A stretch of 64,000 nucleotides of DNA from assembly GCA_947396885.1 (NCBI GenBank), contig OX377205.1, forward strand, positions 74,248,969-74,312,968, written 5' to 3'. This DNA is from Heligmosomoides polygyrus polygyrus. Taxonomy: Eukaryota > Nematoda > Chromadorea > Rhabditida > Heligmosomidae. The notes below the pieces were generated by a model. The model did no database searches. It worked only from the letters and a program-made list of their open reading frames with translations, and had not been told where the DNA came from. Positions within the stretch are counted from its first letter, which is position 1. The number at the start of each line of letters is the position of its first letter. A program made the position numbers and the translations under genes. Below are positions 13,101 to 23,323 of this stretch, piece by piece.

Positions 13101-16100
13101 TTTTTGAACATATTAGTTTACTGTTATTACGCTTTGCTTTTGCTCACTGATGTCAATTTTAGACCATCAACGCTTACAACAAACCAAGGCTGTCTATTTA
13201 CTCCTTCATAAGTGCTAGTTTTCCAACAATGCCTATCTGCACCACCACCATATCATACCATATCACCTATAATACCGTAACTGCACACAAATATGCGTAC
13301 CTTAAGGTTGAATATTATGGACCCGGCCATATTGGTATATAAGTGTGCTAAAAATATCGCTCTCAACTGAACGTGTTGTCGGCCGATACTTTCCACCTTG
13401 ACAATGGATTTCACATCACCGACAAGGAGAGAGATTGCGGCTGCGGATGCCATAAAAGGACTCCTGCTGGACGCCATATATTGAGATATCGACTGTCAGG
13501 AACAAGAGGCGGTTCAAGTTAGAGGTAGTATAATGAAAATGGGGCCTTTCTATGTCTGTCATACGCATGGATGGCACTGGGTACGTCGATGTTCAGCCAG
13601 GAGCTTTATCTACACCTACGGATTGCGCGATCAACATAGAAAAAGTGGTCCTTTCTTGTCAGGGAGAAGATTGTTCCTCAATGGCTTTTGTAAGATGCTG
13701 TTGGTGTAACAAGCGCTTGTGTTTTACTTGTTTGTACCATAGCTGTTGACCAAAAGAGAAGACAAACAGGACTTTTTATTTCCAGAGAAATAATATGGTG
13801 CAGATAGGCACCATATTATGTTGGAAAACTAGCACACATGAAGGCGCAAATAGACAACCTTGGTTTGTTGTAAGCATTGATGGTCTAAAATTGACTACTG
13901 TGAGCATGAGAAAGCGTAGTAACAACAAACTAATATGTGCGAAAATTCCAGCAGTACGCGGACTCGAACTTAAAACCCCTCCGATGTGCTTCTATGAGGC
14001 GTCCCCCCCCCCAACTGCGCCGCCGAGGCATACCTCGTGTGGTGTCGTAGGGGTTGATGGTAGTTGCGCGCAAGCTTTCAGACCTCCTTTTCAAGTCTTT
14101 AAAAAGGCGTTCAGCAAAAACTAACTGTAGTTCTGGACTCTGCTCACAGAGCCATACATCCTGTCAAAATAGCATCGCAAAAGTTGAGTTGGGGACCTTT
14201 CCTTGTGAGATTTACATAGGTGGTTTCAAAACCTATGAAAGACCTACACCGGAAAGTAGAACACCAGGCTTCAATCCAACGAAAAAGAAAGTTATAGACC
14301 TTAGCGCTTCAAAGAAGCGCTAAGGTCTATAACTATGATGAAGCTTATGATGAGCTCCTCAGTAGATTATAGTTCTATTCCAAATGGTACCCAATGAGCT
14401 TCACCCCTCAGTCTTTCTTTGCTGAAAAATAGAAGAAAAATCGCTGATTTTGCCATGATGTCCAAAATTGTTGCAAATAAATTTCCATCGACCTAACTTA
14501 ATTCTTTGACGGCATGCTGACAAGATCCATGAGAGGAGAGTTGAAATTTCGAGTCTCAGTTGCTAAATCGCAAATAAGGTCAGATTTCTTAATCTAGCTT
14601 ATTGCCAAGGAATTCAACCTGGTGCTGGCCAAGTATGAATAATTCGAGAGGCCCTCTGCTCAAGCCTGCGGAAGGTTTGTCAGAGGTTGAATATCAAAGA
14701 CTGGTGCAAGAAACGTTCCCTGTGATTTTGGCTAGTGTTCGAGTGCTCTTCAATGCATGTTGTTTTCCTTGATGTTATCTTACACTTTTCATTTATTCAA
14801 GCGTGGGTAACAAAATCATCATACGCGTAAGAACTCGATCAAACATATGAAAAAAATCTAGAGAATTACAACAACACACAAATCTATAAAAAGTTTTTAC
14901 GAACAACAAGGTGTCTAAAACTATTCGTGGACATGTTAATGACATTCTCATCATCACCTATAAGTAGGTTGAGCTCCTTAAGAATTCGATACGTGAGGAA
15001 GTTCGACCTAACTTGAGACCTAACAACTCTGGGATACAACCTAAGTCTCCCTATTCTATTTCTGGTCAGTGGTACACCAAAAAACTCTATAGGGTCTATT
15101 GAAAGCTTTCTAGATAAAATTTTTAATAACATTATTAGGTCCGCTATCTTCCGCCTAGTGCATAAGGAGGGCATACCTAGTTGTCTTGCCCTATCAGCAC
15201 CATTGGGAATGTCGGCATAGCCCATTCTAAGGCATCTCATGAACAGCTTTCTTGTACAGTTGTTTTGGACGCTTTCAAGGAGCTTAATAAACTTCTTTTG
15301 ACAGGGGTTAAACACGGTGGTGGCAAATTCCATGATGGGTCTCACATAGCATATGTAGGCGCGTAAGAGAACCTGGGGATCGTTTGTCTTAAGTGTCTTG
15401 AACAGGTTGTAAGTCCGATAGTTTGCCTTGTTCACAAGCGATTTGTAGTGTGAGCCAAAGTTAAGGTCACTCGATATGAGAACACCTAAGTCCTTAGCTT
15501 CCGTAACCTGCTCCAAGTTAATACCCTTAAGACTATAGGCTGGAGAACACGTCTGATGCTTAGACTGTATTACGACACATCGTGATTTCTCAGCGGCAAG
15601 AGGAAGCTCCCAGTTTTCTGCCCATTTTTCAATAAAGTTGATGGCTTGTTGGACTTCATTGGATGCCTCAGGTTTGTCAATCTTTTTGTAAATTTTTACG
15701 TCATCAGCATACATTTTGCACGAAACTCCAAATCTGGACACAGCGTCAGGAAGCTCATATGTGTACAACAGGAAAAAGACCGGTGATAGAACTCCGCCTT
15801 GCGGTACTCCACTGGGAGCTGGATAGATCGAGGAATAATTGCTTTCTACTTTGACTTGATACGTCCTTCCAGAGAGGAAGTTTCTAGTCCAGCTCACAAT
15901 CATAGGGTGAATACCAATTCTTACTAATTTGTATAATAGTTTTTCCAGAGGAACCCTATCGAAAGCCTTGGAAAAATCAAAGTAGACAACATCGGTTCGA
16001 TTTTTGCTTTCCATAGCTTTTGTCCAGTCATTTAGAGAACTGAGAACCGCAGTCTCCACTGAACGTCCTTTCATAAATCCATACTGTTCCTTAGAAATGA

Positions 16101-19100
16101 TGCCTTTCTCCTCGATGTGCTGCAGTATGTGCCTTTTTACAATTTTTTCGAAGGTTCTTGCGAACACTGAAGTTATGCTGATGGGTCGATAATTGCCAGG
16201 GTTGTTATACGGAGGCTTTTTGCGGATGGGCGTAACAAACGCATGCCTCCACCTTCGTGGGACATCGCTCTTCATGTAACTCATATTGAATATCAGTTCT
16301 AAGGGGAAGGCAATATACTCAATGACATTTTGAATGAAGCATAGCGGGAGAAAGTCCGGAGAGGTTGACTGAGACTTGGGCCACTCCGACAGTATTTCAA
16401 AAATCTCTTCTTTATGGAACCATAGTGTAGAGTTCATTTGAGGAAAGCTGGGAAGGGATTCATATTGGATTGCCGTGGATACAGTGTCGACCTCCAATGG
16501 CATGCTGAACACTTTTTGGAATTCTTCCGCAAGTAGATTTGCCTTTTCAATAGCTGAAGACACAGACACTCCCTCTGAGTTTAACAGGTTTGGAATGATT
16601 TCATTTTCCCCGGAGCGGAGTCTGACATATTTGAAGAAAGCCGTTTTGTCCGCAGAAAATATACTTCTCCTTTCAATGTATACATTGTACCGAAAGAGAG
16701 CTTTATCTAACCTTCTGCTGAAGCGTTGGTAGCTGTCCCAGTCCCTGGTATTTGAGGAGCTATATTCCATAATGCAGCCTGGCGATTCATCATTCTTTTG
16801 AGATATCCGGAAGGCCTAACTTACATGGATCAATCTTTCTTATGCGGACATATAAATCTATCACTTGATGGAGAATATGTAGCAATGTTTCGTACATTTC
16901 ATCAACGGTTTCTATATTTTTGAGGGTGCCCACCCAATCTATATCCGCTAATTGCTCCTTGATTTTTTCATAATCTGCTGCTCTAAAATCTCTAAGTAGC
17001 GTCGCACTACCGATGTTAACGTTTTCTGTTCGCCCAATTTTAAATCTTACTGTAGCATGATCACTACTGCCCAAAGGAGGCCCAACGTCGACACCCTGTA
17101 CTAGATTGGGAACGTTGCATAGAATTAAATCCAAAAAGGCGTTACCTCTGGTGGGCTTTAATACCAGCTGTTGGAATCTGTGAGCATCAAAAACGTCTTG
17201 GAAGGAATTTGAGATCGTGTCGCTAGAATCGACCACCACATTGGGTAAATTGAAGTCACCCAAAAGGACGCACGGGACGCTACAGGTGCAGAAGTCGCTG
17301 ATGGCCTTGCCTAATCTGATGGACTCAGCGACATTACATGATGGTGCTCGATAAATCGCGATAAAGCGGAGAGAAGTAGTAGCCTGCCCAACATCGCAAA
17401 TTAAAATTTCATAGGAATCCTCGACGGATTCTTGGAAAACAACGTCATACGAGAAGCACTTCTTCAAAAGGAGGATAACTCCACCACCTTTTATAAGATA
17501 TACGATCACATCTGACACCAATATACTCCTTAACGGCGTGGCTCAATAGGGGACTCAAATCATTTCCCGACGTGAGCTAGGTTTCAGTGAGGACTACGAC
17601 ATCGTAGTTGTTATGACACAGGTGTGAGACTAATGATATACTGTTCTTAACCAGCGACCTAACATTGGAGAGTAAGCATGAGATCGAAGAACTGTCATTC
17701 CTCAGAGAGCCTAACAGTTTCCCGAAGGACTGTTAGGCTCAGAAGCAAGGGTTGTATCCCCGAGATCAGGATGAGGAGAGTGGGGTTGCGATCCCCTCCG
17801 CACCGATGAAGTACGAACAGGATCATCGCCCCTTCCCCACCTGGTTAGGCGATCTTCTCGCCTACGCTCCCGCTCCTCCTTTGAAAGGGATGGGCGTAGG
17901 TAGATGCCCTTTTGTGGAGGGAAGAAACGTAGGCGAGGAGCCCTTTTAACCGCCTCACTTTGAAATCTACTGGTTGGGAGCACAACCTTTACAAGTCTGG
18001 GTCTGCTCTGGCCTGGCTTGCCCATACGATATACAGCCGTTGGCATACACTCGATATCTAGGAAGTCTAGAATCTGTCTAACACAGGTACAGTCGTGAGC
18101 AATCTTGGCAGCGCCACTACTACTAGGTGACTCTGGAATGTTGGATAAAACGATGGAACGCTTTAGCTCACTATCAGGTTCCGGTGAAGGAGTGTTAAAA
18201 TTGTTACCGGGCAAACTATTATTCCTGACCAAGTTTGTTTCCGACGACACCGGAGAAGAGTTGTTAATTATTAGGTTGGAAAAAAGTCTTTTCATTTTTT
18301 TCAAAGATTTATTACTTCACAACTACAAAGTCAAATCAATTGAGATAAACTCTATTTTGTTCTACTACACTTCTCCAAAGACGTGGTAATTTTTCTAATT
18401 CCTCTCGCGTAAAAGACTGCAGTTCTGAAGTCGAATCACCGCTGAATCCAATTTTTGAGGTCCTCGTCCGTTTCAAAATATTTCTCTCCAATTTCTTGCT
18501 TGAGAGCGTGGAAGAAATAGCATTCGGGAGGGCCGAGGTCAGGGCTATACGGTGGATGTGGCATTACCTCCCAGCCCATCCCCTTTATTGTTTCTCTTGT
18601 GAGTCTTGCAGCATGTCGCTTTGCGTTGTCATGCAGGATCATCACCTTCGACTTCTCAGGCCTCTTTTCTTGGAAAGCTGCGGCGACTTTGTGGAGTTGG
18701 CCACTGTATGTGGCAGCAGTAAGTGTCTCTCCACTTCTGAGAGTTTGCCGATAAATCACTCCTCTGATATCCACCAAACACTCAAGAGAATCTTCCGTTC
18801 GTGAACATTGGGCTTGAGATCAGACTTAGGGCTCTCTCCCTTTTGTACCCATTGCCTTTTCCTCGGAAGTTGGCACAGAGAACCCAGGACTCTTCGCCTG
18901 TCACAATCCGCGGAAGAAACGATTTTCTTCCTTATCTGGACAGAAGAGAAGCAGCGATGGAGAGCCGTCGACCTTTCTGAGTGTCTGACAGGGCATGTGG
19001 AATCCAAGCTCCAAATTTCCATGAAAGCCAAGATTCTTCAGATGGATCCCCACTATCCTATGAGACACTTCGAGCTTCTCTGCCAGCTGACGTGTCGTCT

Positions 19101-22100
19101 GCCAACTATCGGTACGAAGAAGATGGTGTAGTTCACTGTCGTCCAATCCAGTTGGCCTTCCTGACCATGCTTTGCCCTCAGTGAATAATTTCCCTTTAAA
19201 GACTTTCCGAACCACTCATAACAGGCGCGATGAGTAGTAGATCCCAAGCCATATATGTGGTTAATTTGGTCTTCTGCCTGACGTGCTGTGGATTCTTTGA
19301 TGAATTCTTGAAGAATGCCGTGCTGAAAACGGCCATGAGGTAGATCTGGCATTGAGTTCGGAAGATTGGATAGATAACGAATTACAAGAAGAGTCTTAAC
19401 CTGTGTCTGCGTGCGAACGGTAGACAAGTGTGATAGGATTACGAAATCAGCAATCAACATTGGCTAGTGCGTTTACAAGGGGAAGGGTAAAAAAAATTTC
19501 GAAGTGTGAAGAGACTTTTTTTCCAACCTAATATTTCTTTAAGAGTTGAGTTTTCCTCCCTCAGTTTTTGCAACTCCGTAAGTAGGTCGCCATTCCGTCG
19601 ATTTAGCTCCTTGATCTCCTCACGCGTTTGCACTAGAAGTTCGAACACCAGCCGTATGTAGTCCGGCACATTATCGTCTCGCATTGCATCTTGTAGTCTG
19701 TCCTGCGCAGGCTTCTCCTCGTTGACGTTGTTCTTCGTGGAGGACCTGGTAGTCCTCCTCCCTGCAATGGTCGAGGCCCGGCGAGAAGACATTACTGATC
19801 GAAGCACGGGATACACTGGCAAGTGCAACGGCGAACTTCAGCAAAGTTTACCTGGTTCGATGGCGTTTGATGATCACTGTACAAGCCTTCACCCCGCCAC
19901 AAGGTGGTTTGTTGGTCCAGGGTATTAACTTGTTGTTAATATGGCCTACACGGGGCGACGGGAACGTGCAGGACCAACCCAACATTCATACTAGACACTT
20001 ATTATGCCTTGAATAAATAAAAAAATAATAGGTGAAGAAATGTATGAAAATTTGTCGAAAGGAAACTCCCATATCTAGCTAATCCTCGTACTTTCCAAAT
20101 AATAGCTAGTTAGGAGACACAATATGAGAATAGTAGCAGAACTGAGTTCAAACATCGCACGGCACCCAGCAGATAATTCAGGCAAGGATGGGTTCGGCAG
20201 AATACCATTTTTTGCCAAAAACATCATGAAGGGAGTTTCCCGTCAATGGGCCACAGACGTCACGGGAAATCCCTAGTATCACACGAATTTGGGCTTGTCC
20301 TCTTTCAATGGGAAAGCATCTGCCTACAGACAGCGATACTGAAAGATGTGGGCTGCTTTCTCTGCCGCACGTACGGTGAGCCGCCACTGAAGTTGCGCTA
20401 CTAACTGGGCTGTGATGTAAAATTTGAGCTCTAACAAACTCCCGAGTTCTGCTGTATTGTACTTATGCTCCTTTTAGAAATGAAACTTCCGGTTATAAAA
20501 GAACTTTAAACGTTTGCACAATGGAAGCAGTTGTCGAATTCCTTGATTAGGTCATCAAGCTCCCTCTCGAAAAGCAGTTTTCTCTGGTTAGGTGCACCGG
20601 AGGGCTCTCAAATAGGCCGCCGCGGGGTCTCCTAGGTTCAGCTTGTTCCCCGAATATGTGTCAGTCTCGAGACTCCGTTCAAAGTATCTCTACGAGCTCC
20701 TACCACGGCGCTGCGTGGCTCAGAGATTCATTTTGGAAGATAGTCACCGCGCACAATGGATGAAATTTTGTGGAAGTCTAGAAAGGTGGTCCTCCCTTGC
20801 TTTCCTTCTGCGGAATTTGTCCAAAAACCTAGGATAAGGATAGGGATAAAGGACGGCGTTACTCAATCCCTTCTGGGATGCGCCAGCGCATTCTACTTCT
20901 ACGGGATGTCGTGGAGGCGACATGAATGCGTATTTGGCCATACAATGGCTTGCGGTGGCCAACCGATGAACAAGTCAGCACTTTATCCTTCCCAGACAAG
21001 TCTGGTACCTATTCACCGACCCCGGAGGGATGGAAAGTTTGGTTGGCCTGCGCGGGAAATCCGAACCAGGAACCTGGTATCGGGTGCAGCAGTCGCGCCT
21101 CCTCCGACTGCGTCACACGCGCCCTCCAAAAACCTATTACCTAAAAACATTAAGCTCGAATATATGTATATATACCCTACAACTGCAGCAAGAAATACAG
21201 GGTGGACCTCCTCCCCAGACTTCCACCCAAAATTTTTTTACTACTCTTGTAGTGCGCCGTTCTTTTAATGATCGTGAACTACTTCTGACCTAGGACGAAA
21301 CTCTTTTCTTTTGAAGCAGCAATAAGTTACTGTACTTGGTATTAGTTAACAGTTCCGACTCCACCGACACGACTTCGGTCGAAAAAAATTTTCCGCTGAA
21401 ACTTCGTCGAGGTTATTTGGGGTGCTGATCACGAATCTGACATCCGTTTTTGAAATTGTGGTCGCTTATGGCAGGATGAAGTACGGTAGGTTACGGAAGG
21501 TACGGGTGGCTAAGGTAATGGTCACCGATTCCGCCCAAACTCCGGCGTAAAACAAAAAACGGATGTCGGAATCGTGATCAGCACCACAAATAACCCACCC
21601 CCTAGCGAAGTTTCAGCGAAAAAAAATTTTCGGCCAAAGTCGTGTCGGTGGAGTCGGAGCTTTTAACTAGTGCCTTGTACTTTACTCTAACTAAACGCCA
21701 ACACTTGTCCAAATAACGTGACTAATCTGCTAAAAAGAAAAGGTGAGAACTAACTAAGGATGCGAGACTGGTAATACGTAATGAATCTTAAACAGACGCA
21801 AAGGTATTCGAACGCTTACATCCAAAACCGGCTTCTGAAGGCGACCAGCAACGTAGAGCCATCGCCAGTCGAGAAGGTCCCGACTGAGGTCCTCCGTGGC
21901 CACAACGCCGTACTTCATCTTCCGCCTTCCAACGTTCACGTGAGTGTTGTAGTAAACACGAGCCGCAAGGCGGGTTTGAAACTTCGCCAAAGACTTGGCA
22001 CCAATACACCTCAAAGTTCACGTTGACCAAAAAAATCAAAAAACCGACGGCAGCATCTGGATACCTCAACAGGCTGTAATGAGAAGGATTCTTCGCGATG

Positions 22101-22270
22101 TTCTCCGAGTGGAAGCTGACAGGATCGCTGGTGCTGAGAATGAAGTCGACCATCTTGTCCGTCTTGTTCTCGCCCTTCTGCTGGAACGCCGCCGAGCCGT
22201 AGGCGAACGCGTAGTCGACGGTCGAGAGCGGCAGCACATCGAGCAGCTCCTCGCACTCATCCGGCAACAT
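10137..22270 (-). CDS. TAMM41: Mitochondrial phosphatidate cytidylyltransferase (TAM41 family)
   Basis: TAM41 makes CDP-diacylglycerol from phosphatidate and CTP at the mitochondrial inner membrane, the first step to cardiolipin (family knowledge). Minus-strand exons: 22270-22065, 22009-21820, about 12177-12001, 11925-11830, 11630-11508, 10319-10137, giving about 324 residues, near the usual ~335. Diagnostic segments in order: DYAFAYGSAAFQQKG and MVDFILSTSDPVSFHS (nucleotidyltransferase region), KYGVVATEDLSRDLLDW, LYVAGRLQKPVL, RRSALQAALLLLPDSF, SYMGDFRMFVGEDKDK, then VLFSLAHRHDVTMHVEGAIA near the C-terminus. The start ATG at 22270 follows an in-frame TAG. All introns agree in phase except the ~9.6 kb intron 2: a phase-0 exon 2 meets an exon 3 whose only nearby AG leaves it out of frame, so a small exon or non-consensus acceptor is missing. 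That intron carries nested transposons. Confidence 0.9.
10660..10845 (+). repeat. tRNA-derived SINE-like copy, 5'-truncated and decayed
   Basis: This matches the body and 3' end of the repeat best seen at 55689-55958 (CTGACTTGTTCGTCAGCCGG, then GCGCATCCCAAGCAGGGATT). The tRNA-like head is missing. It lies in the TAMM41 intron between exons 11508 and 10319. A second decayed 3' end in the other orientation is at about 11035-11105. Confidence 0.55.
12178..12690. other. Intronic sequence, no feature recognised
   Basis: This is the beginning of TAMM41 intron 2, on the exon 3 side. It is pyrimidine-rich at 12.3-12.45 kb and has no supported ORF or repeat match within the window. Confidence 0.3.
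12826..14224. mobile_element. Palindromic (long inverted repeat) element with tRNA-like arms
   Basis: Arms of about 420-440 bp (12826-13250 and 13795-14224) are imperfect reverse complements around a ~540 bp centre. Each arm contains a Pol III B-box-like AAGTTCGAGTCCGCG (about 13077-13091; complement near 13955-13970) and an A-box-like GTAGTGCAGTTGATAGG. The arms interrupt a CR1 RT fragment, which fixes the boundaries roughly. It could be a foldback DNA element that captured a SINE, or two SINE-bearing insertions in opposite orientation. Exact ends and target duplication are not resolved. Confidence 0.6.
13552..13749 (+). pseudogene. Short Cys-rich ORF in the centre of the palindromic element
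   Basis: A 65-codon ORF ends in a Cys/His cluster (LSCQGEDC, then CCWCNKRLCFTCLYHSC). The spacing recalls the C-terminal Cys-rich finger of piggyBac-type transposases, but the match is only by pattern. No DDE domain is present nearby. It is most likely a transposase remnant of the element that contains it; a chance ORF is possible. Confidence 0.3.
14291..14333. repeat. Perfect 20-bp hairpin, 3-nt loop
   Basis: GTTATAGACCTTAGCGCTTC at 14291-14310 is followed after AAA by its exact reverse complement at 14314-14333. The left arm is part of the RT fragment's reading frame, which suggests a snap-back duplication of host-strand DNA and argues against an autonomous element. Confidence 0.85.
14884..16770 (-). 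CDS. LINE ORF2 reverse transcriptase domain (CR1-like)
   Basis: A 628-codon open frame carries the RT core: YRPISITSVFARTFEKI, the DVVYFDFSKAFDRV block with the first catalytic Asp, PSGVPQGGVLSP, and CKMYADDVKIY holding the YADD active site. The C-terminal part (KDLGVLISSDLNFG, then NKANYRTYNLFKTLK) is the piece found as relics at 12.7, 26.6, 37.3 and 48.1 kb. The RT core is uninterrupted, but the true ORF2 begins upstream in the endonuclease and is separated by frameshifts. The listed Met is only the first one after the break. Confidence 0.9.
   Translation of the reverse strand: MEYSSSNTRDWDSYQRFSRRLDKALFRYNVYIERRSIFSADKTAFFKYVRLRSGENEIIPNLLNSEGVSVSSAIEKANLLAEEFQKVFSMPLEVDTVSTAIQYESLPSFPQMNSTLWFHKEEIFEILSEWPKSQSTSPDFLPLCFIQNVIEYIAFPLELIFNMSYMKSDVPRRWRHAFVTPIRKKPPYNNPGNYRPISITSVFARTFEKIVKRHILQHIEEKGIISKEQYGFMKGRSVETAVLSSLNDWTKAMESKNRTDVVYFDFSKAFDRVPLEKLLYKLVRIGIHPMIVSWTRNFLSGRTYQVKVESNYSSIYPAPSGVPQGGVLSPVFFLLYTYELPDAVSRFGVSCKMYADDVKIYKKIDKPEASNEVQQAINFIEKWAENWELPLAAEKSRCVVIQSKHQTCSPAYSLKGINLEQVTEAKDLGVLISSDLNFGSHYKSLVNKANYRTYNLFKTLKTNDPQVLLRAYICYVRPIMEFATTVFNPCQKKFIKLLESVQNNCTRKLFMRCLRMGYADIPNGADRARQLGMPSLCTRRKIADLIMLLKILSRKLSIDPIEFFGVPLTRNRIGRLRLYPRVVRSQVRSNFLTYRILKELNLLIGDDENVINMSTNSFRHLVVRKNFL
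16790..17600 (-). pseudogene. LINE ORF2 endonuclease domain, broken
   Basis: An exonuclease-endonuclease-phosphatase domain is visible from LLGDFNLPNV (metal-binding Asp/Asn) to GSSDHATVRF (catalytic SDH). The N-terminal part (LTET, then stop, then LTSGNDLSPLLSHAVKEY) shows that a conserved Trp codon has become TAG at 17578-17580. The frame shifts near 17475, so the open stretch 17521-16790 starts in mid-domain. Confidence 0.8.
17711..19828 (-). pseudogene. LINE ORF1, interrupted by a mariner
   Basis: The N-terminal part (19828-19532) is a basic leader followed by a coiled coil (EEIKELNRRNGDLLTELQKL). The C-terminal part (18270-17711) has RSIVLSNIPESP, the YRMGKPGQSRPRLVKVVL block and a basic tail, as in CR1 ORF1 proteins. 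Subtracting the mariner and one TA joins the halves in the same reading frame. ORF1 was therefore open when the mariner landed. Confidence 0.8.
18271..19531 (-). mobile_element. Mariner-family DNA transposon inside LINE ORF1
   Basis: Terminal inverted repeats begin TTAGGTTGGAAAAAA at both ends (18271 on plus; complement ending at 19531), flanked by TA at 18269-18270 and 19532-19533. The minus strand encodes a frameshifted mariner transposase: N-terminal helix-turn-helix (RQAEDQINHIYGLGSTTHRA), RQLAEKLEVSHRIVG, then LHDNAKRH and PHPPYSPDLGPPECYFF. The third catalytic Asp of the usual APSDYHLF block reads as Glu or is displaced (PPECYFF). At least three frames are needed, so the copy is inactive. 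Length of 1261 bp is typical of mariners. Confidence 0.9.
20000..20830. other. Intronic sequence with no recognised feature
   Basis: It lies upstream of the LINE within TAMM41 intron 2. Short ORFs show no family motif and no match to other repeats in this window was seen. Confidence 0.3.
20831..21124 (-). repeat. tRNA-derived SINE-like repeat, full length
   Basis: Read on the minus strand it starts with a tRNA-like head carrying A box GTGACGCAGTCGG and B box GGTTCGGATTTCC, continues through a body shared with seven other copies, and ends in a TATCC/TTATCCTA-type tail. It sits in TAMM41 intron 2. Confidence 0.75.
21325..21695. repeat. Foldback (MITE-like) element with ~150 bp arms
   Basis: The outer sequence GTTCCGACTCCACCGACACG near 21352 is mirrored near 21640-21661 (CGTGTCGGTGGAGTCGGAGC), and matching continues inwards through GATCACGAATCTGACATCCG and its complement. 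Related sequence (TGATCACGAATCTGA, CCGTTTTTGAAATT) recurs at 27.8-28.5, 34.6-35.0, 41.1-41.2 and 46.7-47.1 kb, so this is a dispersed family. Confidence 0.7.
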
Positions 22271-22297
22271 AACCCGAGTGGGCCGAAACAGCGGCAG

Positions 22298-22315
22298 CTA
22301 CTCGGCGGTCGCCAT
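22298..22315 (-). promoter_or_regulatory. Minimal upstream ORF before TAMM41 start
   Basis: A five-codon ATG..TAG frame ends 27 nt before the TAMM41 ATG. If the leader is not trimmed by trans-splicing, scanning ribosomes would meet it first. No conservation data are available. Confidence 0.3.
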
Positions 22316-23318
22316 TATCCGGCACCGGTGACTACCGCGACGCGACGTCGCATCGCGGTGTCGCGATTGCCACACTGCCGCTCTGGAGCATGCAATCTCC
22401 CACTGACAGTAGCTGGACTCAACAACAACACTCAGTTGGTACTAGTTGGGCTCCTGATCTAATAGATATCCAACAGTCTTATAAGGCAGGGATAACAGTC
22501 GCCAGTGGACCTTGAAATGAAATGAGTGTTGAGCGCTATGGATGCATATTCCGCATCTGAAACGAGAGGAATTACGCCGTTTCGATGAACACTCACTAGA
22601 CACTGGGGTCGACGCCGATTGTTCGGATAACCGGATGACTCCGGATAGGCTACTTTTTCAATCTCCGGGGTTTCGGATGATTCAAACAAGATTAGTTTTG
22701 AAAATCCCCGATTTTCGGACCATTCAGGTTAGTGATTCTTCGGATCGGATGTCGGATATCCAATTTAGGTAACACCGGACAATGTAGTAGTATTAGAGAT
22801 AGACAATTTTTTCAATATGGAATGAACTAGGAGATTAAATCAGTTATTAGAATCTTTAAGAAATCATTGAAAACGAAAACTAACAAACTCTTCAAAACCA
22901 TGGAAAACAGAGAATAGCCGGAGATCACGACACAACGACGCCACGCGGGTCTCGCCATGACATCAACGACCCGTTGCCACTCTGAGCACGACCTCAAACT
23001 TGGGTAATTCAACCTTTATATAGAATCGATATACATATACAGGTTTCACATGGAAATGATGATAAGTGATTAAATGGATATTAGCAGGTGGAAGAGAAAC
23101 TGTGAGTGATAGAATGACATTCTGTGGCTCATATTTATGCTGTGGTAGCGAGACTGTGGATATCGCAGCTGGGCCGTCTGCAACCTTAAGCATCACTGTT
23201 TTCCACTATTACAAGAAACTTCGTAGCTGGCTACTGAGGATGACTAACAGGGTTGCAGACATGTTTCAGAACTATTGATTGACAGACACCAACATAACTA
23301 ATACAAAGATAAAAAATA
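22316..23318. other. Upstream region of TAMM41, with GGATTCGGAT-type repeat
   Basis: This is the presumed TAMM41 promoter. At 22.6-22.78 kb it is rich in CGGAT/TTCGGA words resembling the repeats at 9.2, 53.0 and 55.3 kb. No coding region or defined promoter element was recognised. Confidence 0.35.
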
Positions 23319-23323
23319 ACTAG

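Larger units (their letters stand above)
12690..14335 (+). mobile_element. Decayed CR1-type reverse transcriptase fragment, split by an insertion
   Basis: Plus-strand translation at 12697-12825 (VRDLGYTVRNDLGGFSKPYS, then KANYRNYSLFRALK) matches the RT C-terminal region of the LINE at 14.9-16.8 kb (DLGVLISSDLNFGSHYKS, NKANYRTYNLFKTLK). The similarity resumes at about 14225-14310 (KTYERPTPESRTPGFNP, then TKKKVIDLSAS), aligning with YVRPIMEFATTVFNP of the same domain. About 1.4 kb of palindromic DNA lies between. The fragment is a 5'-truncated dead copy opposite in orientation to TAMM41. Confidence 0.65.
14820..19990 (-). mobile_element. Near full-length CR1/L2-like non-LTR retrotransposon in TAMM41 intron
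   Basis: In element order on the minus strand: 5' UTR to about 19.99 kb, ORF1 (19828-19532 plus 18270-17711, interrupted by a mariner), an apurinic-like endonuclease (about 17600-16790) and reverse transcriptase (to 14884), then a short 3' UTR. The layout and the F/YADD-type RT place it in the CR1/L2 group (family knowledge). It is inactive: there is a TAG in the endonuclease frame at 17578-17580, a frameshift near 17475, and two frameshifts between endonuclease and RT at about 16810-16750. The insertion lies in the sense direction of TAMM41. Confidence 0.85.

Noticed and set aside
13253..13477. Minus-strand ORF as an extra TAMM41 exon
   Set aside because: It has no counterpart in the TAM41 family and lies in the core of the palindromic element.
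22827..23278. Small ORFs upstream of TAMM41 as genes
   Set aside because: Overlapping frames on both strands, no motif, no splice-compatible structure.
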